A DNA stretch of 64,000 bases from Pachypanchax playfairii (lineage: Eukaryota > Chordata > Actinopteri > Cyprinodontiformes > Aplocheilidae). The position numbers were made by a program, and so were the translations under genes. Each line of letters opens with the position of its first letter. Position 1 is the first letter of the stretch. A model generated the notes under the pieces. It was not told the DNA's origin. It saw only the letters and a list, made by a program, of their open reading frames with translations, and ran no database searches. Below, one piece after another: positions 50,801 through 61,330 of this stretch. Location: assembly GCA_006937955.1 (NCBI GenBank), contig SSNP01000106.1, positions 1,300,003 to 1,364,002 on the forward strand. The letters are read 5' to 3'.

Positions 50801-53800
50801 ACATTTGAAAATCATTGCATACAGAGCTATTGATATTATCCTTCGTAAAATTACCCAAACATGTCCCCTAGTCTTTAACATGGATTTAATCTGTGCAACT
50901 CCCACCTGAGATACCACCACTCAGAGTTGTACTTCTCTGGAGTGGTACGCCCACTGAACACACTCCATCTCCAGAGATCTATGAGGTAACCGAAGGGAAG
51001 GAAAGCAATCTTCTCCAGAGCCATCTTCAACAGGAAGTTAAGGTCCGTTTCTGGAGAAAGACGTTCCAGAGTTCAATTTCAAGATATTTAAGTATTTTCT
51101 ATAAATTGTACATCAACGCTTCTCCAATCTTTTAAACTGAGAGGTTAGTAATACCAGGATCTGAAGTGACAGAATCCAGGAGATTGATTTTGTGCAGATG
51201 CTTTGGTGTTGAGACGGACAGAGACATAACGTCGCCAATGGCTTCATGGAAACCAGGGTTAGCACCGCGACGGAAACCCACAGGCTGGTCTTTGTACTGC
51301 AGGTAATACTGGATGTGTCCCATCTCATGGTGAACGGTGAACAGCTGCTCCATCGTCACTGTGGTGCACTGCTTAATCCTAAAGCACCAGAAACATCAAG
51401 CGCTCAACTGCCAAGATTTAAACTGCGTTGTCAACCACTAGCATAACTGACAAGTGAATTTACCGGAAGTCTTTACGGTTGTAGAAGTCCCAGGCAGATG
51501 CATGACACACAACCTCCCGGTCATCAGGCTTAACTAGCATGGATTCTTCCCAGAATTCTGTGGGCATCTCTGCTAAACCTAAAGAGGTGAAGAATTCCTC
51601 TGCTACACTGAACATGTGTGTGGCGTTGTAGCCCTGTGAAGAGGACAAACTGATTTTAGAGGCTTTTATTTTCCCAGTGAAGCAGCACAAAAAAAAAAAA
51701 TTGTTTGTCATACTTGTTTGATCATTTCCTCCGTCACATCCAGGTTGGGTTTGTCAGGAAACGGGATCATCATATCGTAGATGTTGTTCCAGGTCTGGGC
51801 CCACATATTTCCTGTAGGCGATTGTAAAGATACATCATGATATTATCTCATGCATTCCTTAAATATTTCCCATAACAATACATATAGAACTGCTTTTAAC
51901 TCATAAAATGTAGGAGTCTTACCCAGCAGGTGTGCAGGGATCGGTCCTTTCAGATTGATGTACTTGGGACCGTAGTAGTTGTAGAGCTTACGACGCACAA
52001 ATGCATGAAGGTTCAGGTAAAGTGGCTCAATGGTTTTGTGGAGATTTTCTATATCCTGCTCAAAGGTTTCAGTTTCATACCAAGAGCGCCAATCTGCTCC
52101 AGTATCATTGAATCCTAGAGAATACAAATAAAATAAATAAATAAATCAGTTTCACTTTGTAAACTTTCATGACATCAGAGCTCAAGGTCAAAAGAAAATA
52201 CTTGCCATCAGCTTTAGAGGCTTTGTTGCTGAGCTCCACAAACCTGGGGTAGTACTTCTTTAGAGGTACACCTGATGCATTGTGCCAGCCTTCCCAGGCA
52301 AACAGCAGCTTCTTGTAGCTCCTGGAGCTGGCCATGATTTCTGTGAGCTCTTTTAGACAATAACAATTTCATATTTTAAAACAAGTGAATCGACAAAAAA
52401 AAAAAAAAATCCCAACTCAAACCTAGTTTTAACATTGTAAGATGGTGAATATATATATATATTTTTTTATATAGAATGCAATGTTGGTCATTTTGAGAGG
52501 CCCACCATAATGGAACTGTTAGTAATGGGTTGTGACACAGTTTGTGCTTCTCTTTCCATTGAGAGTTTTATCGTATAATGGAAAGCAAGTAAATATGATG
52601 ATTGTACCTTCAAAATAAATGATCTCATTTCAGTTTACGAGCGTTTCATTCCAGCTGAGGTGATTGTTTTTGTTGCCCTGTACGTGCTGACAGGAGTTTC
52701 TCACAAAAAGCGGTTGTAGCCAATGAAAAACAAAAGACTATTGTTCTGTAGCACCACGCTAACAAGTGGCTTCTTTACATTTCACACACTGATTTTGGAA
52801 ACATCCATAACATTTCCTTTGGAGCCCCTTCAGAAGAAATTACAGTCCATCCTGTTGCACGATTCGATAACATCTAGTCCATTTAGAACTGTTGATTCCG
52901 AGACTTCCCTTCTACAGACGCGTTTCCTGTTCCCCAGCATTGCTGCTCTTAACCCCTACACCTTAGAATCTACACAATTCATGGATCTTACCCCTTAAAG
53001 CTTTGCATTTATTCATAGTCAAGATCATTAGTCCTAGGCATCAAAGCCTTAAACTCTGGATCTTATGACACAATCTGGCACAGCGTATTTGTTAACCTTG
53101 TTGTTTCACTATGCAGTGATAAAACAGATCAACTTGATGTGGTCCAATCACACTAAATCTGAAGAATCTACTGGATTGTTTACTTCAATAAAAACAGCAA
53201 CATAAGCAGGACAGAAAAGAGGAAGAAAAAGGGATGAGTGTAACAGACAGGGATGTCATCAATTTTCCAAACAGCTGCAAAAGTGGATAACAAGTGTGAG
53301 GGAGTAAACAGCAGCATGCACATGAGTGTATGACTGATTCATTTCAAGGTTTTACTTCAGCTACTAAAAACTGACAAATTCAAGCAGGTCAGTTCTTATC
53401 ACTCGTTTTGTTTTTATATTTCATGTTGGACAAAATTTGTCTTTAAACAAGTACATGACATTATTCCTGTTCAGATGCTTGAAAATGACACAACTGTTAC
53501 ATAAAAACTAATATTTCCTGGATGGGTTAAACTAACAATGTTTACACTACACAACACCTCTGGTTGTGTTTACTCACCAGGCTCCAAGCTCCAGCTTATG
53601 TTTGGCTGTGGTTGGACCTTTGCTGTTGAATAAATATTGTCCATGGTGCTAAGGATGGTGTTGAACTACAGAGGAAATTTAGAAAAAAAATGTTTAAAAT
53701 TCTTTCTAAGTTCAAAGAGAACAGCAGAAAACATAAACATGCAGTCAGAAAAAAAATAATACCTCCTCTCTTTCATTCTGGGGAAGGTTGGCAGCACCCA

Positions 53801-55280
53801 GAGACATGATCTGCTCCATCAGCTTCTTGTCTTTAGAGTCAGGGAGAGAGTTGAGAAAGTCCTTAGTGAAGACCTGCTTGGCCTTCATCCCCCAGGCTTC
53901 AGTGAAAGTTTGTTCATCAAGAGCTGCTTGAACCTAAAAATTATTATGAGACCAAAAAAATAGGCTGATCAACATGTTGCAAATGATATTTGAATGTATA
54001 AAAATAAAATAACCACACTGTTCCAAATAAGAACCATAAGACCTGCCGTCAGCCTCATTCAGCCCACTGGATGCTTCACAATGTCTCCAAGTCTACTCAT
54101 GTTAAAGTAGTACTAGATAACTTTTCCACAGCCGTGTCTCAGGCAGCCATTGCTGGAAACGGTGTTATATAGAAATGTGCTACCGATTCCTTCTGCACGT
54201 GCCGTTCTACAGCCTTAACTTCAATAAACAGATTTATCGTTTATTTTTGTTTCTATATTTTTCCATAAATACATTTTATCTATAAATTCTCCCTGGACAG
54301 GAATAAATATGTTGTTATTTTTATTTTCTTTGCATCATCAGAGCGACAGGCAAATGTTTGGACACACCCAGAGGAGAAGGACCCAACAATGGCCGACAAG
54401 GACCCAGAGGGCTTTTATATAGAAAATATCACGGAAGAATCATAAAAATATGTTTAAATAATTAACAGGACACACTCACCATAAACAAGAATATTGTATA
54501 AACTTCTAATAACATCTCGTTATGAAATAAGTTGTTAATTCGTACTACGGCAGCATAAATCAGAGCACCACTTCCAGCTGAGACCCGAATTACTGAAGTT
54601 ATTTAGTCTATTGTAAAGCCATCGGAGGGTCCAGAATGTTTAATATGAAGCTGAACATGTTTTTCGATGAGTTTCCACTTGGACAAGTTTCAAAACTGTA
54701 GCTTTAAGTTATTTTTTACTACTTTAAATGGTACAGTAGATACTTTCATTGTGTATTTTAAATCAGATGACTCAAAGTTTCACACTACACCTGTCATTCA
54801 CTCGTTCAGGCACAGTCACACATCTGGTGGTGATAAAGTACATATTGTAGCCACAGCTGCCCTGGAACACACTGACAGGTAAATCTGCCTTGGACCCGCC
54901 TACTGGACCCTCTGACTACCAAACAGACAGGATGGGTAAAGTTCTCAATCTGAATGAGTAGATAACATTCAGCATTATTCAGAAAAAAAAAAAAAGACTT
55001 TTGGGAAAAGTGTGATCTTAGCCTGTGTGGAAGATTGTTTTTATGACCCAAAAAATTAGTTTTGCCAGAAAACCGACCAGGAATTCCCAAGATCTTCAAT
55101 TAGAAAATGCATGACGTCCAGTTGATTCTAAATATTAGAATTTGTCCCGACAAACTTCAAAATGTGCCAACATGAGCAAATATTTGAACTTTGCGTTTTA
55201 CCATTTATTCCTCCTCTCTTTGAGAAATTTGTGGCCAAATGTTTAAATAGTTTATCCAAAAGGTGAAAATCTTTTCTCTC

Positions 55281-55311
<31 letters not shown>

Positions 55312-57396
55312 CTACAGTGTCACGTACAGGCTTTTGTTTTTCCTACTAGAGCACAAAATTAATCAAAAATAGGTAAATCTTGCTCATTTCTCACTATTCA
55401 GAAGTTGGTGTAGTTTTACTTCTCACTCTAAATAAAAACAGTCTAAAAAGCTCTAATTTTCTTTGAAGGTGCAATATCTTTCTTCACATCAATAAACTTT
55501 GGGATAGTTTAAAAAAAAAAAAAAAAGAAAACCATCTTTGTTGTTCTTTACAGTTTTTAGCCCTGTTCAACCAGTCCATTTAAGATTTATGCCCTCTGAT
55601 ATTTTACGATCTTTAAAAAATTCCCTCTACACATCTTTACTCTGAGATCAATAAAAGTATCCATCTGAAAAAGGACATGGAGACTATTTTTAGAAAAAGC
55701 TTTTGTGGTTTTGCTGCACTTATTCGCCTCCAGCTCCAGAGTCTCTGAAGAGCTTTTCTTTATGGCGCTCTTAAAGGTCATTGGCGTTCTCACTCTATAT
55801 AATGACAGAGCCTGAAGAATTGACCAAGTCAAGCCACGACTGAGAGGTTCCTATTCTGCTCCATTTATAAAACCACTTGGAGTTTTATTGTGTTATCAGC
55901 AAGAAAAATGTGTTTTCTTCACACGCTCCACCCAATCTGACTTACAGAAGCTTCTTTCCAATGTTTTTGTTGGAACATTTATTTTAGTGAAAGTTTGGAG
56001 AGACTGATAACAGGCTGCAGCAGAGAGGAAGAAAAAGGTGACACCCGACCTGTGCTTTTCCTCTGCACATCTTTCCATCATCAAACCGCCTTTTCCGTTA
56101 CGTCCAAACAGATTCAATCATGGCAGTCATGAGTTAACGCTGGTCTTTGGGGACCAGGACCACCATCCTGCATGTTTTAAATGTTGATTTAAAGAGGTCA
56201 TAGTCATTAACAGGCTTTTGCAGAACTTAACATGAAGGTGGTGAGTCACTAAGACGTGTTGGACTCAAACAGAAACTTCTTCAGAACCAGTTTTTAACAC
56301 CTCTGGGTTTCTATAAATTTACTGTTTGTGTAATAGGATATAAAACCAAGCCATCGAGTTCAGACACACCCTAATATCCATTCTAGGCCAACATGATTAT
56401 CACTCAGAACGTGTGAGCTGCCTTCATGGACCCATCCTGCTTCAACACACCTGAGTCAAATAATTCTACCGTTTCAGTCGAGTTCAGCAGAAACCCGCTC
56501 ATCAGTCATCAATTAAAATCAGGTGTGTTGATCCAGAACAGTCAGTCCCAATTGACTGAGGAGAAACTGACCTGCAGATTTGTGTGGATGATTATATGAT
56601 TTCTACGTCTGGACAGCTAACAGCTGTAATAGTTCCAACATGAGAAGCTTTCTGTCACTTTGAAGAGCAAATATAAACCAGCTCCTCTTCTAAAACCATC
56701 TGATTAGCAGTCCTGGTCAATAAATACATCCAGAACATGATGAATCTGGAGTTCTCCAACATGCAAGAATAGATCAAAATCAATGAGGGAGACTGAAAAT
56801 CAGGACTGATTAACAGCAGGACACCGCGGGAGGAAGGCCGCACCTGTTCACTGCAGAAGGAGACTTTGGTGTGTTGACAGCTCCGAAACCTTGTTAGGAC
56901 AGCTGTGTTGCACACACAAATACAGGGGAACGTACTGCCTGCAGATATTTTAACTTGGAAAAATGCAAACACTATAAAAGGGTATGAATCTTCAGTTTGT
57001 GCAGCAGGTGCGTCAGTTGGAGAAATTAATTATGCAAAACAAAACCTAAAACACAGCTGAGCTTATTTAGAGGAGAACTTTGATTCTAATTCCTTTCACC
57101 CCTCCAGAGCTGCTATGTTGACAGAGTTTGAACATTTGGAGCATAAAGTGATCCAGACCTACCTGCAGTTTGGAGTTGTGTTCGGTTAAGTTGGTGTTGT
57201 AGTTCCAGCTGGCAGACACGCTGTAGAAGAAAACCTCCTCGGCGGTGGTGTTGTAGTCGCTGAGGAACCTCTGCGCGTCGGTGATGGTGCCTGCGTATTC
57301 TCCTGGCAGCCAGCTCGCTGGCACAGCCTCACAGCGCACCAGGACTGGCAGCAGCAGCAGTAATAACCTGACTAACCTGTCCACGCCAGCACCCAT
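41608..57396 (-). CDS. ace: Angiotensin-converting enzyme, two-domain somatic form, complete
   Basis: Type I membrane zinc dipeptidyl carboxypeptidase (peptidase family M2); it converts angiotensin I to II and degrades bradykinin at the cell surface. Minus-strand exons: 57396-57163, 53933-53763, 53665-53578, 52349-52206, 52114-51923, 51811-51714, 51633-51464, 51378-51155, 51050-50906, 50768-50670, 50136-50014, 49929-49724, 49615-49479, 49239-49081, 47430-47343, 47114-46971, 45744-45553, 45228-45131, 44931-44759, 44538-44315, 44230-44086, 43985-43887, 43685-43563, 43484-43297, 41810-41608. The joined frame is open for 1,288 aa (human somatic form about 1,306). HEMGH at 383-387 with E411, and HEMGH at 979-983 with E1007, show two intact active sites. 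All introns are GT-AG except intron 4 (GC-AG). Twenty-five coding exons equal the human somatic count. Confidence 0.96.
42122..42693 (-). mobile_element. Family-1 TTAA repeat, copy 4, reverse, in ace intron 24
   Basis: Inverse orientation to copies 2 and 3. The right flank is TTAA (42,694-42,697); the left flank is ATAA, one base off. Terminal AGAGACCCTTCCATT (left) and AATGGCCTCT (right, before TTAA) match the family ends. Over most of its length it is highly similar to copy 2. Confidence 0.75.
43297..47114 (-). CDS. ace: ace exons 16-24: C-terminal catalytic domain
   Basis: Lengths in coding order are 144, 192, 98, 173, 224, 145, 99, 123 and 188 bp. Visible motifs: WAQTW (substrate-pocket Gln), VVCHASAWDF (pocket His), HHEMGHVQYF plus HEAIGD (zinc ligands), GAKFHIPANVPYVRYF (pocket Lys, His, Tyr and chloride-binding Arg). 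The domain is expected to be active. The intron between exons 16 and 17 contains a TTAA MITE. GWRDAAGK to GPIPAHLLG and onward follow the human C domain closely. Confidence 0.94.
46061..46535. mobile_element. TTAA-flanked MITE, 475 bp, in ace intron 16
   Basis: TTAA at 46,057-46,060 and 46,536-46,539. Inverted ends: AGGTTGAATATGTAGCAAA at the left and AGGTTGGATATGGAACA as the complement of the right. These ends resemble, but are not identical to, those of the MITE at 13,939, so the two may be distant relatives. No coding capacity. Confidence 0.75.
47343..49929 (-). CDS. ace: ace exons 12-15: interdomain linker and start of C domain
   Basis: Exon 12 (206 bp) finishes the N domain (KVLQAGSSKPWPE to PEGYPEDI). 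Exon 13 (137 bp) starts DKNTDELHAKTF and carries ASWNYNTDIT, the C-domain counterpart of exon 1's ASWNYNTNLT. Exons 14 (159 bp) and 15 (88 bp) mirror exons 2 and 3. The intron between exons 12 and 13 is only 108 bp (49,616-49,723). The 1.65-kb intron 14 (47,431-49,080) shows nothing recognisable. Confidence 0.93.
50014..53933 (-). CDS. ace: ace exons 2-11: N-terminal catalytic domain
   Basis: Lengths in coding order are 171, 88, 144, 192, 98, 170, 224, 145, 99 and 123 bp. Motifs: WAQTW, VVCHASAWDF, VHHEMGHIQYYL at the zinc site, HEAIGD, and GAKYHIPGNTPYIRYF. All residues I know to be catalytic are present. A conserved Gln in the (V)DQWRW block is Leu here (IDLWRW, residue 466). Exon 4 ends at a GC donor (GATG|gcaagt). 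Confidence 0.94.
52200..52206 (-). other. ace: Non-canonical GC 5' splice site of ace intron 4
   Basis: The minus strand reads GCTGATG|gcaagta at the exon 4 end. Apart from the C at +2 this is a near-perfect donor, the usual form for U2-type GC-AG introns. Using the nearby GT (4 bases downstream) would break the frame into exon 5, whereas the GC site joins G|GA to give ADG-FNDTGADW, matching the family. Confidence 0.85.
54106..54703. mobile_element. Possible TTAA-flanked element in ace intron 1
   Basis: TTAA at 54,102-54,105 and 54,704-54,707. The ends AGTAGTACTAG (left) and AGCTACAGTTTTG (complement of right) are only weakly inverted. The start resembles fish MITEs beginning AAAGTAGTACTAG. 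The call rests mainly on the TTAA edges. Confidence 0.35.
55281..55309 (+). repeat. Long poly(A) run in ace intron 1
   Basis: About 29 consecutive A. It could be the tail of a decayed retroposon on the plus strand, but the upstream sequence shows no recognisable SINE or tRNA-like head. The rest of intron 1 (53,934-57,162) shows nothing else I can name. Confidence 0.6.
57163..57396 (-). CDS. ace: ace exon 1: signal peptide and N-domain start
   Basis: Encodes residues 1-78. ATG is followed by a leader with a LLLLLLPVLV core, with cleavage probable near RCEA-VPAS. The mature part opens with the N-domain helical lid (ITDAQRFLSDYNTTAEEVFF, SASWNYNTNLTEHNSKLQ). The donor CAG|gtaggt is phase 0. The ATG lies in a good context (CTGACCATGG). 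Confidence 0.93.
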
Positions 57397-57560
57397 GGTC
57401 AGCTCCCACCTCAGAGCGAGTGGAAAGAAAAATATAAATACAGTGTTTCCTGCTGGTCCACTTAAAGCGTCACCTCATCCGCTCCTCCGGTGCGTCTTTC
57501 CCCAACCTGGCTGCTACTGGAGGGACTGCACAGACACCAACAAGCGCTTCTTTTTAAAGT
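57397..57560 (-). promoter_or_regulatory. ace: Putative ace promoter and 5' UTR
   Basis: Upstream of the ATG on the minus strand is a TATA-like string (TATTTATATTTTT, about 57,430-57,442), roughly 40 bases before the start codon. If used, it would imply a very short 5' UTR. This is positional inference only. The remainder up to 58,780 shows no further feature. Confidence 0.3.
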
Positions 57561-58781
57561 GCTACTTTAACCCAACCCACACTCGCTCCCTTCTTCTCTC
57601 TTTCCACTTCACAGCTGAAAGTCGACGAGTAACAGAGAAGAGGCGGAGTGGAGTGGCACAATCTGCTGCGCCAGGTGATGAGCGCCAAAAAAAAAAAAAG
57701 TTATGGGCGCATTCGCTGCACGGACACGCAAATAATCCACCAGCAGCTCACAGTGCTACATCTGTGTGCGGAGAGAGATAAATTTCACCAGTGTGAAAGC
57801 TTCTCAATAAAGCTGCACAGTGGCGCGTCTGGGAGGGCCTCCACATATTTACTCTCAGTTCCCTCTTCCAGCTTAGAGACAACATGGGGGGGGGGGGAGA
57901 AGGGAAAAAGTGAAGAGGCAGCGTCTCACCTATAATCCTGCATGGATTTCATAAACTCAGACTCCACACTCAGTTTTCCACAGTCCACATAGAGATCAAG
58001 GAGCAGATCAGGATTATAGAAGTTCACAGTCAAACAGAAACATGTTCATCTTTATACAAGTGTGTGAAAGAGTATTTTGTTCAAACTAGGATAAAATAAA
58101 ACCATTTTTTTCCAGTTTTTTTTTGCCATATTTACCCAAAAAAACGAACTACATCAAAGCAGCTTTTCACTCCAAACTGTAGTTTCATTTAGCTGAAAGA
58201 AGAAAAAAGCAGAATCTTGATTTATCCTTCAAACATGACTCATGATCAAATGAGACAGAAAACAAGTCAGTCTTCATTTAAAAAGGTAAACGCAGGCTTT
58301 TATGATACATAGCGACATGCCATGTAGCTGTAACAAGGAAGTTTGTGTTAACAGTTAACAGATGTAGCAACAAACAAACATCTGTAGATGTTTAAAATCC
58401 AAACTCGTGAGTCTCAGACCTTCAGTCTTCCTCATTCAGTAACATTTTTGAGGGAGGGCTTTGATTTTTTTTTTCGCTTGTTCCCTGGTTCCCAGGATAT
58501 TCGGAGTCTCGCTCATTCAGCTGTTTTTACTCATCTAAACAACACAGTGTTGTGTCTCTTTAAACTTCAGGGAATTCTGAGACACGTCAATAGCAATCAG
58601 CTGATCATCTGATTCAGATGCTGTCATGATCAACTGAACCGAGCTGCACCGAGCAGGTGTGGGACACGCCTTTCTGTATGGAGTTTGCATGTTCTCCATG
58701 TGAGTCTTGGGTTGTCTCAGAGGACTTTGGTTTCCTCCTGTAGACCAAAAGCATGTTAGGTTTATTGGTGTTGGAATTGGC

Positions 58782-58785
<4 letters not shown>

Positions 58786-58833
<48 letters not shown>

Positions 58834-59119
58834 TTGTATTTCTGACCTCCTGAGGACCAGTTTCCTGACTTTTACTATCTTTCTAGGGTCCGAGGGTTCT
58901 TGTGGGGACCGAAGCCTGGTCCCCATGAGGGGGACTCCCCTTTTTAGGGTTAGGGGTTAGGTTTATAGGTATGGTGTGAATAGAGTTTTAGTTAGTCTTA
59001 GGGTTAGTTATAGATCAGTAATGGTTAAGGTTAGGAAAAGGGTTTGGGTTAGGTATAAATCTAGTTACTAAAATCAATGGAAGTCAATGGACGGTCCCCA
59101 TAAGGATACCAAAACACAC

Positions 59120-59167
<48 letters not shown>

Positions 59168-59470
59168 CTGACCTCCTGGGGACCCGTTTCCTGACTTTTA
59201 CTATCTTTCTGGGGTCCGAGGGTTCTTGTGGGGACCGAAGCCTGGTCCCCATGGGGGGGACTCCCCTTTTTAGGGTTAGGGGTTAGGTTTATAGGTATGG
59301 TGTGAATAGAGTTTTAGTTAGTCTTAGGGTTAGTTATAGATCAGTAATGGTTAAGGTTAGGAAAAGGGTTTGGGTTAGGTATAAATCTAGTTACTAAAAT
59401 CAATGGAAGTCAATGGACGGTCCCCATAAGGATACCAAAACACACTTGTGTGTGTGTGTGTGTGTGTGTG
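58786..59470 (+). repeat. Two tandem copies of a (TG)n-bounded ~290-bp repeat, array 1
   Basis: Each unit runs from GTATTTCTGACCTCCTG through GGACCGAAGCCTGGTCCCCA and TTAGGGTTAGGGGTTAGGTT to GGTCCCCATAAGGATACCAA, ending AAAACACACTTG. (TG)n tracts lie before, between and after the units. The two units are nearly identical. It is a repeat type I recall as common in fish. Minus-strand open frames across it are artefacts of the (CA)n. Confidence 0.85.
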
Positions 59471-60585
59471 GATTGTTATTTTGTTTCTGCGGTCATGTGA
59501 TGGATTGACGACCTGTCCAGGGTGTGACTCAGTTTGAAACACCGACTCCCTGCAACCCTGATCAAGAACAAGAGCCGACTGAATCAATTTCTCACTGATT
59601 TTAAATCACATTTCAGTTTCCAACTGTTTATTTTATTCTACAGGAAGATCTGCGGGGAACAGCAGTCAGACACTGCAGCAAAAACAACCAAAAAAAAAGC
59701 TGAATTAAAGACCTAAAACTTCCACCTCGTTGTTGATTTCATCTTGAATGTGTGAACGCTCCTAAAGCTGTTTGTGTTCTGCTGTGACTAAATAAGAGAA
59801 TGGGAAGTCACAAACACACATTTTCTGTAATCTGAGTTCATTTTCGCAATAAAAATAAAGATTTAAAATTTCAAGCAGCTAAAGGTTACTGAGAAAACAA
59901 ACACACACATTTATGATGTTACTGGGCTTTAAACAAGCGACACAATCTCTCTGATAATTGATAACCTTCGGAAACATACGTGTCATCAAATGTTTCACAA
60001 CTATCAGTTTAGTTAATACAAGGTCGAGTCTATAGATTTTTATGAGTTAGCTGATAGAAAGAGTGAATATTCTGTTTTTTGTGAGTAATCATCACCTCAC
60101 AGTGAGGCATCAGCAGATAAGCAGTATGACGCTTTGAAAAACGTGCCTCATTAGGTCATTAGAGGTCAACTTCCATATCTATGCTGCCATAACGGCAGAC
60201 GTTTAACAAGATACCAGGCGTCCCATAAACCTGTCTCACTATCATCTTGTGTTTTTTTTGTTGAAACGTGCCTCACATGATCCACACGTGGACTGTAGAG
60301 GAAGAATCTGGCTGTTTATTGACAGAACGGTCTCATCAGGTGGTTCTGGGTGTGTAGAACATCTGAGATGAGAGACGTTTTCCTCCCACACTGGTGGTGC
60401 CATCAGATTATTCACGATCATGTGTCCAAAAAAGTCCACATTAGGTAAGAAAAATGCAGTTAACACAGCTCAGAATCATATTGCTTAAAAAGACGAGGGG
60501 AGCAGGTGGTGGAAGACGGCTGGGAATTAAACTTACAATAGCTTGAAGGTAGAAATAAAAGAAAAGGTCTCAGTCAGAATAAGTG

Positions 60586-60586
<1 letters not shown>
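59471..60586. other. Spacer between the two (TG)n repeat arrays
   Basis: Unique-looking AT-rich DNA, no gene or repeat recognised. It separates two otherwise near-identical arrays. Confidence 0.5.
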
Positions 60587-60663
<77 letters not shown>

Positions 60664-60949
60664 TTGTATTTCTGACCTCCTGGGGACCCGTTTCCTGACT
60701 TTTACTATCTTTCTGGGGTCCGAGGGTTCTTGTGGGGACCGAAGCCTGGTCCCCATGAGGGGGACTCCCCTTTTTAGGGTTAGGGGTTAGGTTTATAGGT
60801 ATGGTGTGAATAGAGTTTTAGTTAGTCTTAGGGTTAGTTATAGATCAGTAATGGTTAAGGTTAGTAAAAGGGTTTGGGTTAGGTATAAATCTAGTTACTA
60901 AAATCAATGGAAGTCAATGGACGGTCCCCATAAGAATAACAAAACACAC

Positions 60950-61011
<62 letters not shown>

Positions 61012-61330
61012 TTGTATTTCTGACCTCCTGGGGACCCGTTTCCTGACTTTTACTATCTTTCTGGGGTCCGAGGGTTCTTGTGGGGACCGAAGCCTGGTCC
61101 CCATGAGGGGGACTCCCCTTTTTAGGGTTAGGGGTTAGGTTTATAGGTATGGTGTGAATAGAGTTTTAGTTAGTCTTAGGGTTAGTTATAGATCAGTAAT
61201 GGTTAAGGTTAGGAAAAGGGTTTGGGTTAGGTATAAATCTAGTTACTAAAATCAATGGAAGTCAATGGACGGTCCCCATAAGGATACCAAAACACACTTG
61301 TGGGTGTGTGTGTGTGTGTGTGTGTGGGTG
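60587..61330 (+). repeat. Two tandem copies of the (TG)n-bounded ~290-bp repeat, array 2
   Basis: Same unit as at 58.8 kb. The leading (TG)n is about 70 bp, the middle one about 55 bp and the last about 27 bp with GGGTG interruptions. Small differences (GTAAAAGGG for GGAAAAGGG, AAGAATAACA for AAGGATACCA in the first unit) distinguish copies. Confidence 0.85.

Noticed and set aside
51460..51711. Start of a separate short ACE-like gene at an internal ATG
   Set aside because: The open frame is ace exon 7 read through into intron 6; flanking acceptor, donor and phase place it inside the single ace gene.
55281..55309. Processed retrogene tail from the A29 run
   Set aside because: No upstream coding or SINE-like sequence and no target duplication found.
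57281..57781. 166-codon plus-strand open frame at the ace 5' end
   Set aside because: Antisense to ace exon 1 and its 5' flank; no family resemblance.
60574..61138. Recurring open frames with Thr-His or Val-Cys runs
   Set aside because: Translations of (TG)n/(CA)n tracts plus the flanking repeat unit; four copies share the frame because the DNA is repeated.
60775..61160. Possible interstitial telomere from TTAGGG-like runs
   Set aside because: Only a few degenerate hexamers per unit, embedded in a dispersed repeat that recurs four times; not a telomeric array.
58786..61330. CRISPR-like array (repeats with spacers)
   Set aside because: Eukaryotic sequence; units are ~290 bp with microsatellite edges, not short repeats with unique spacers.
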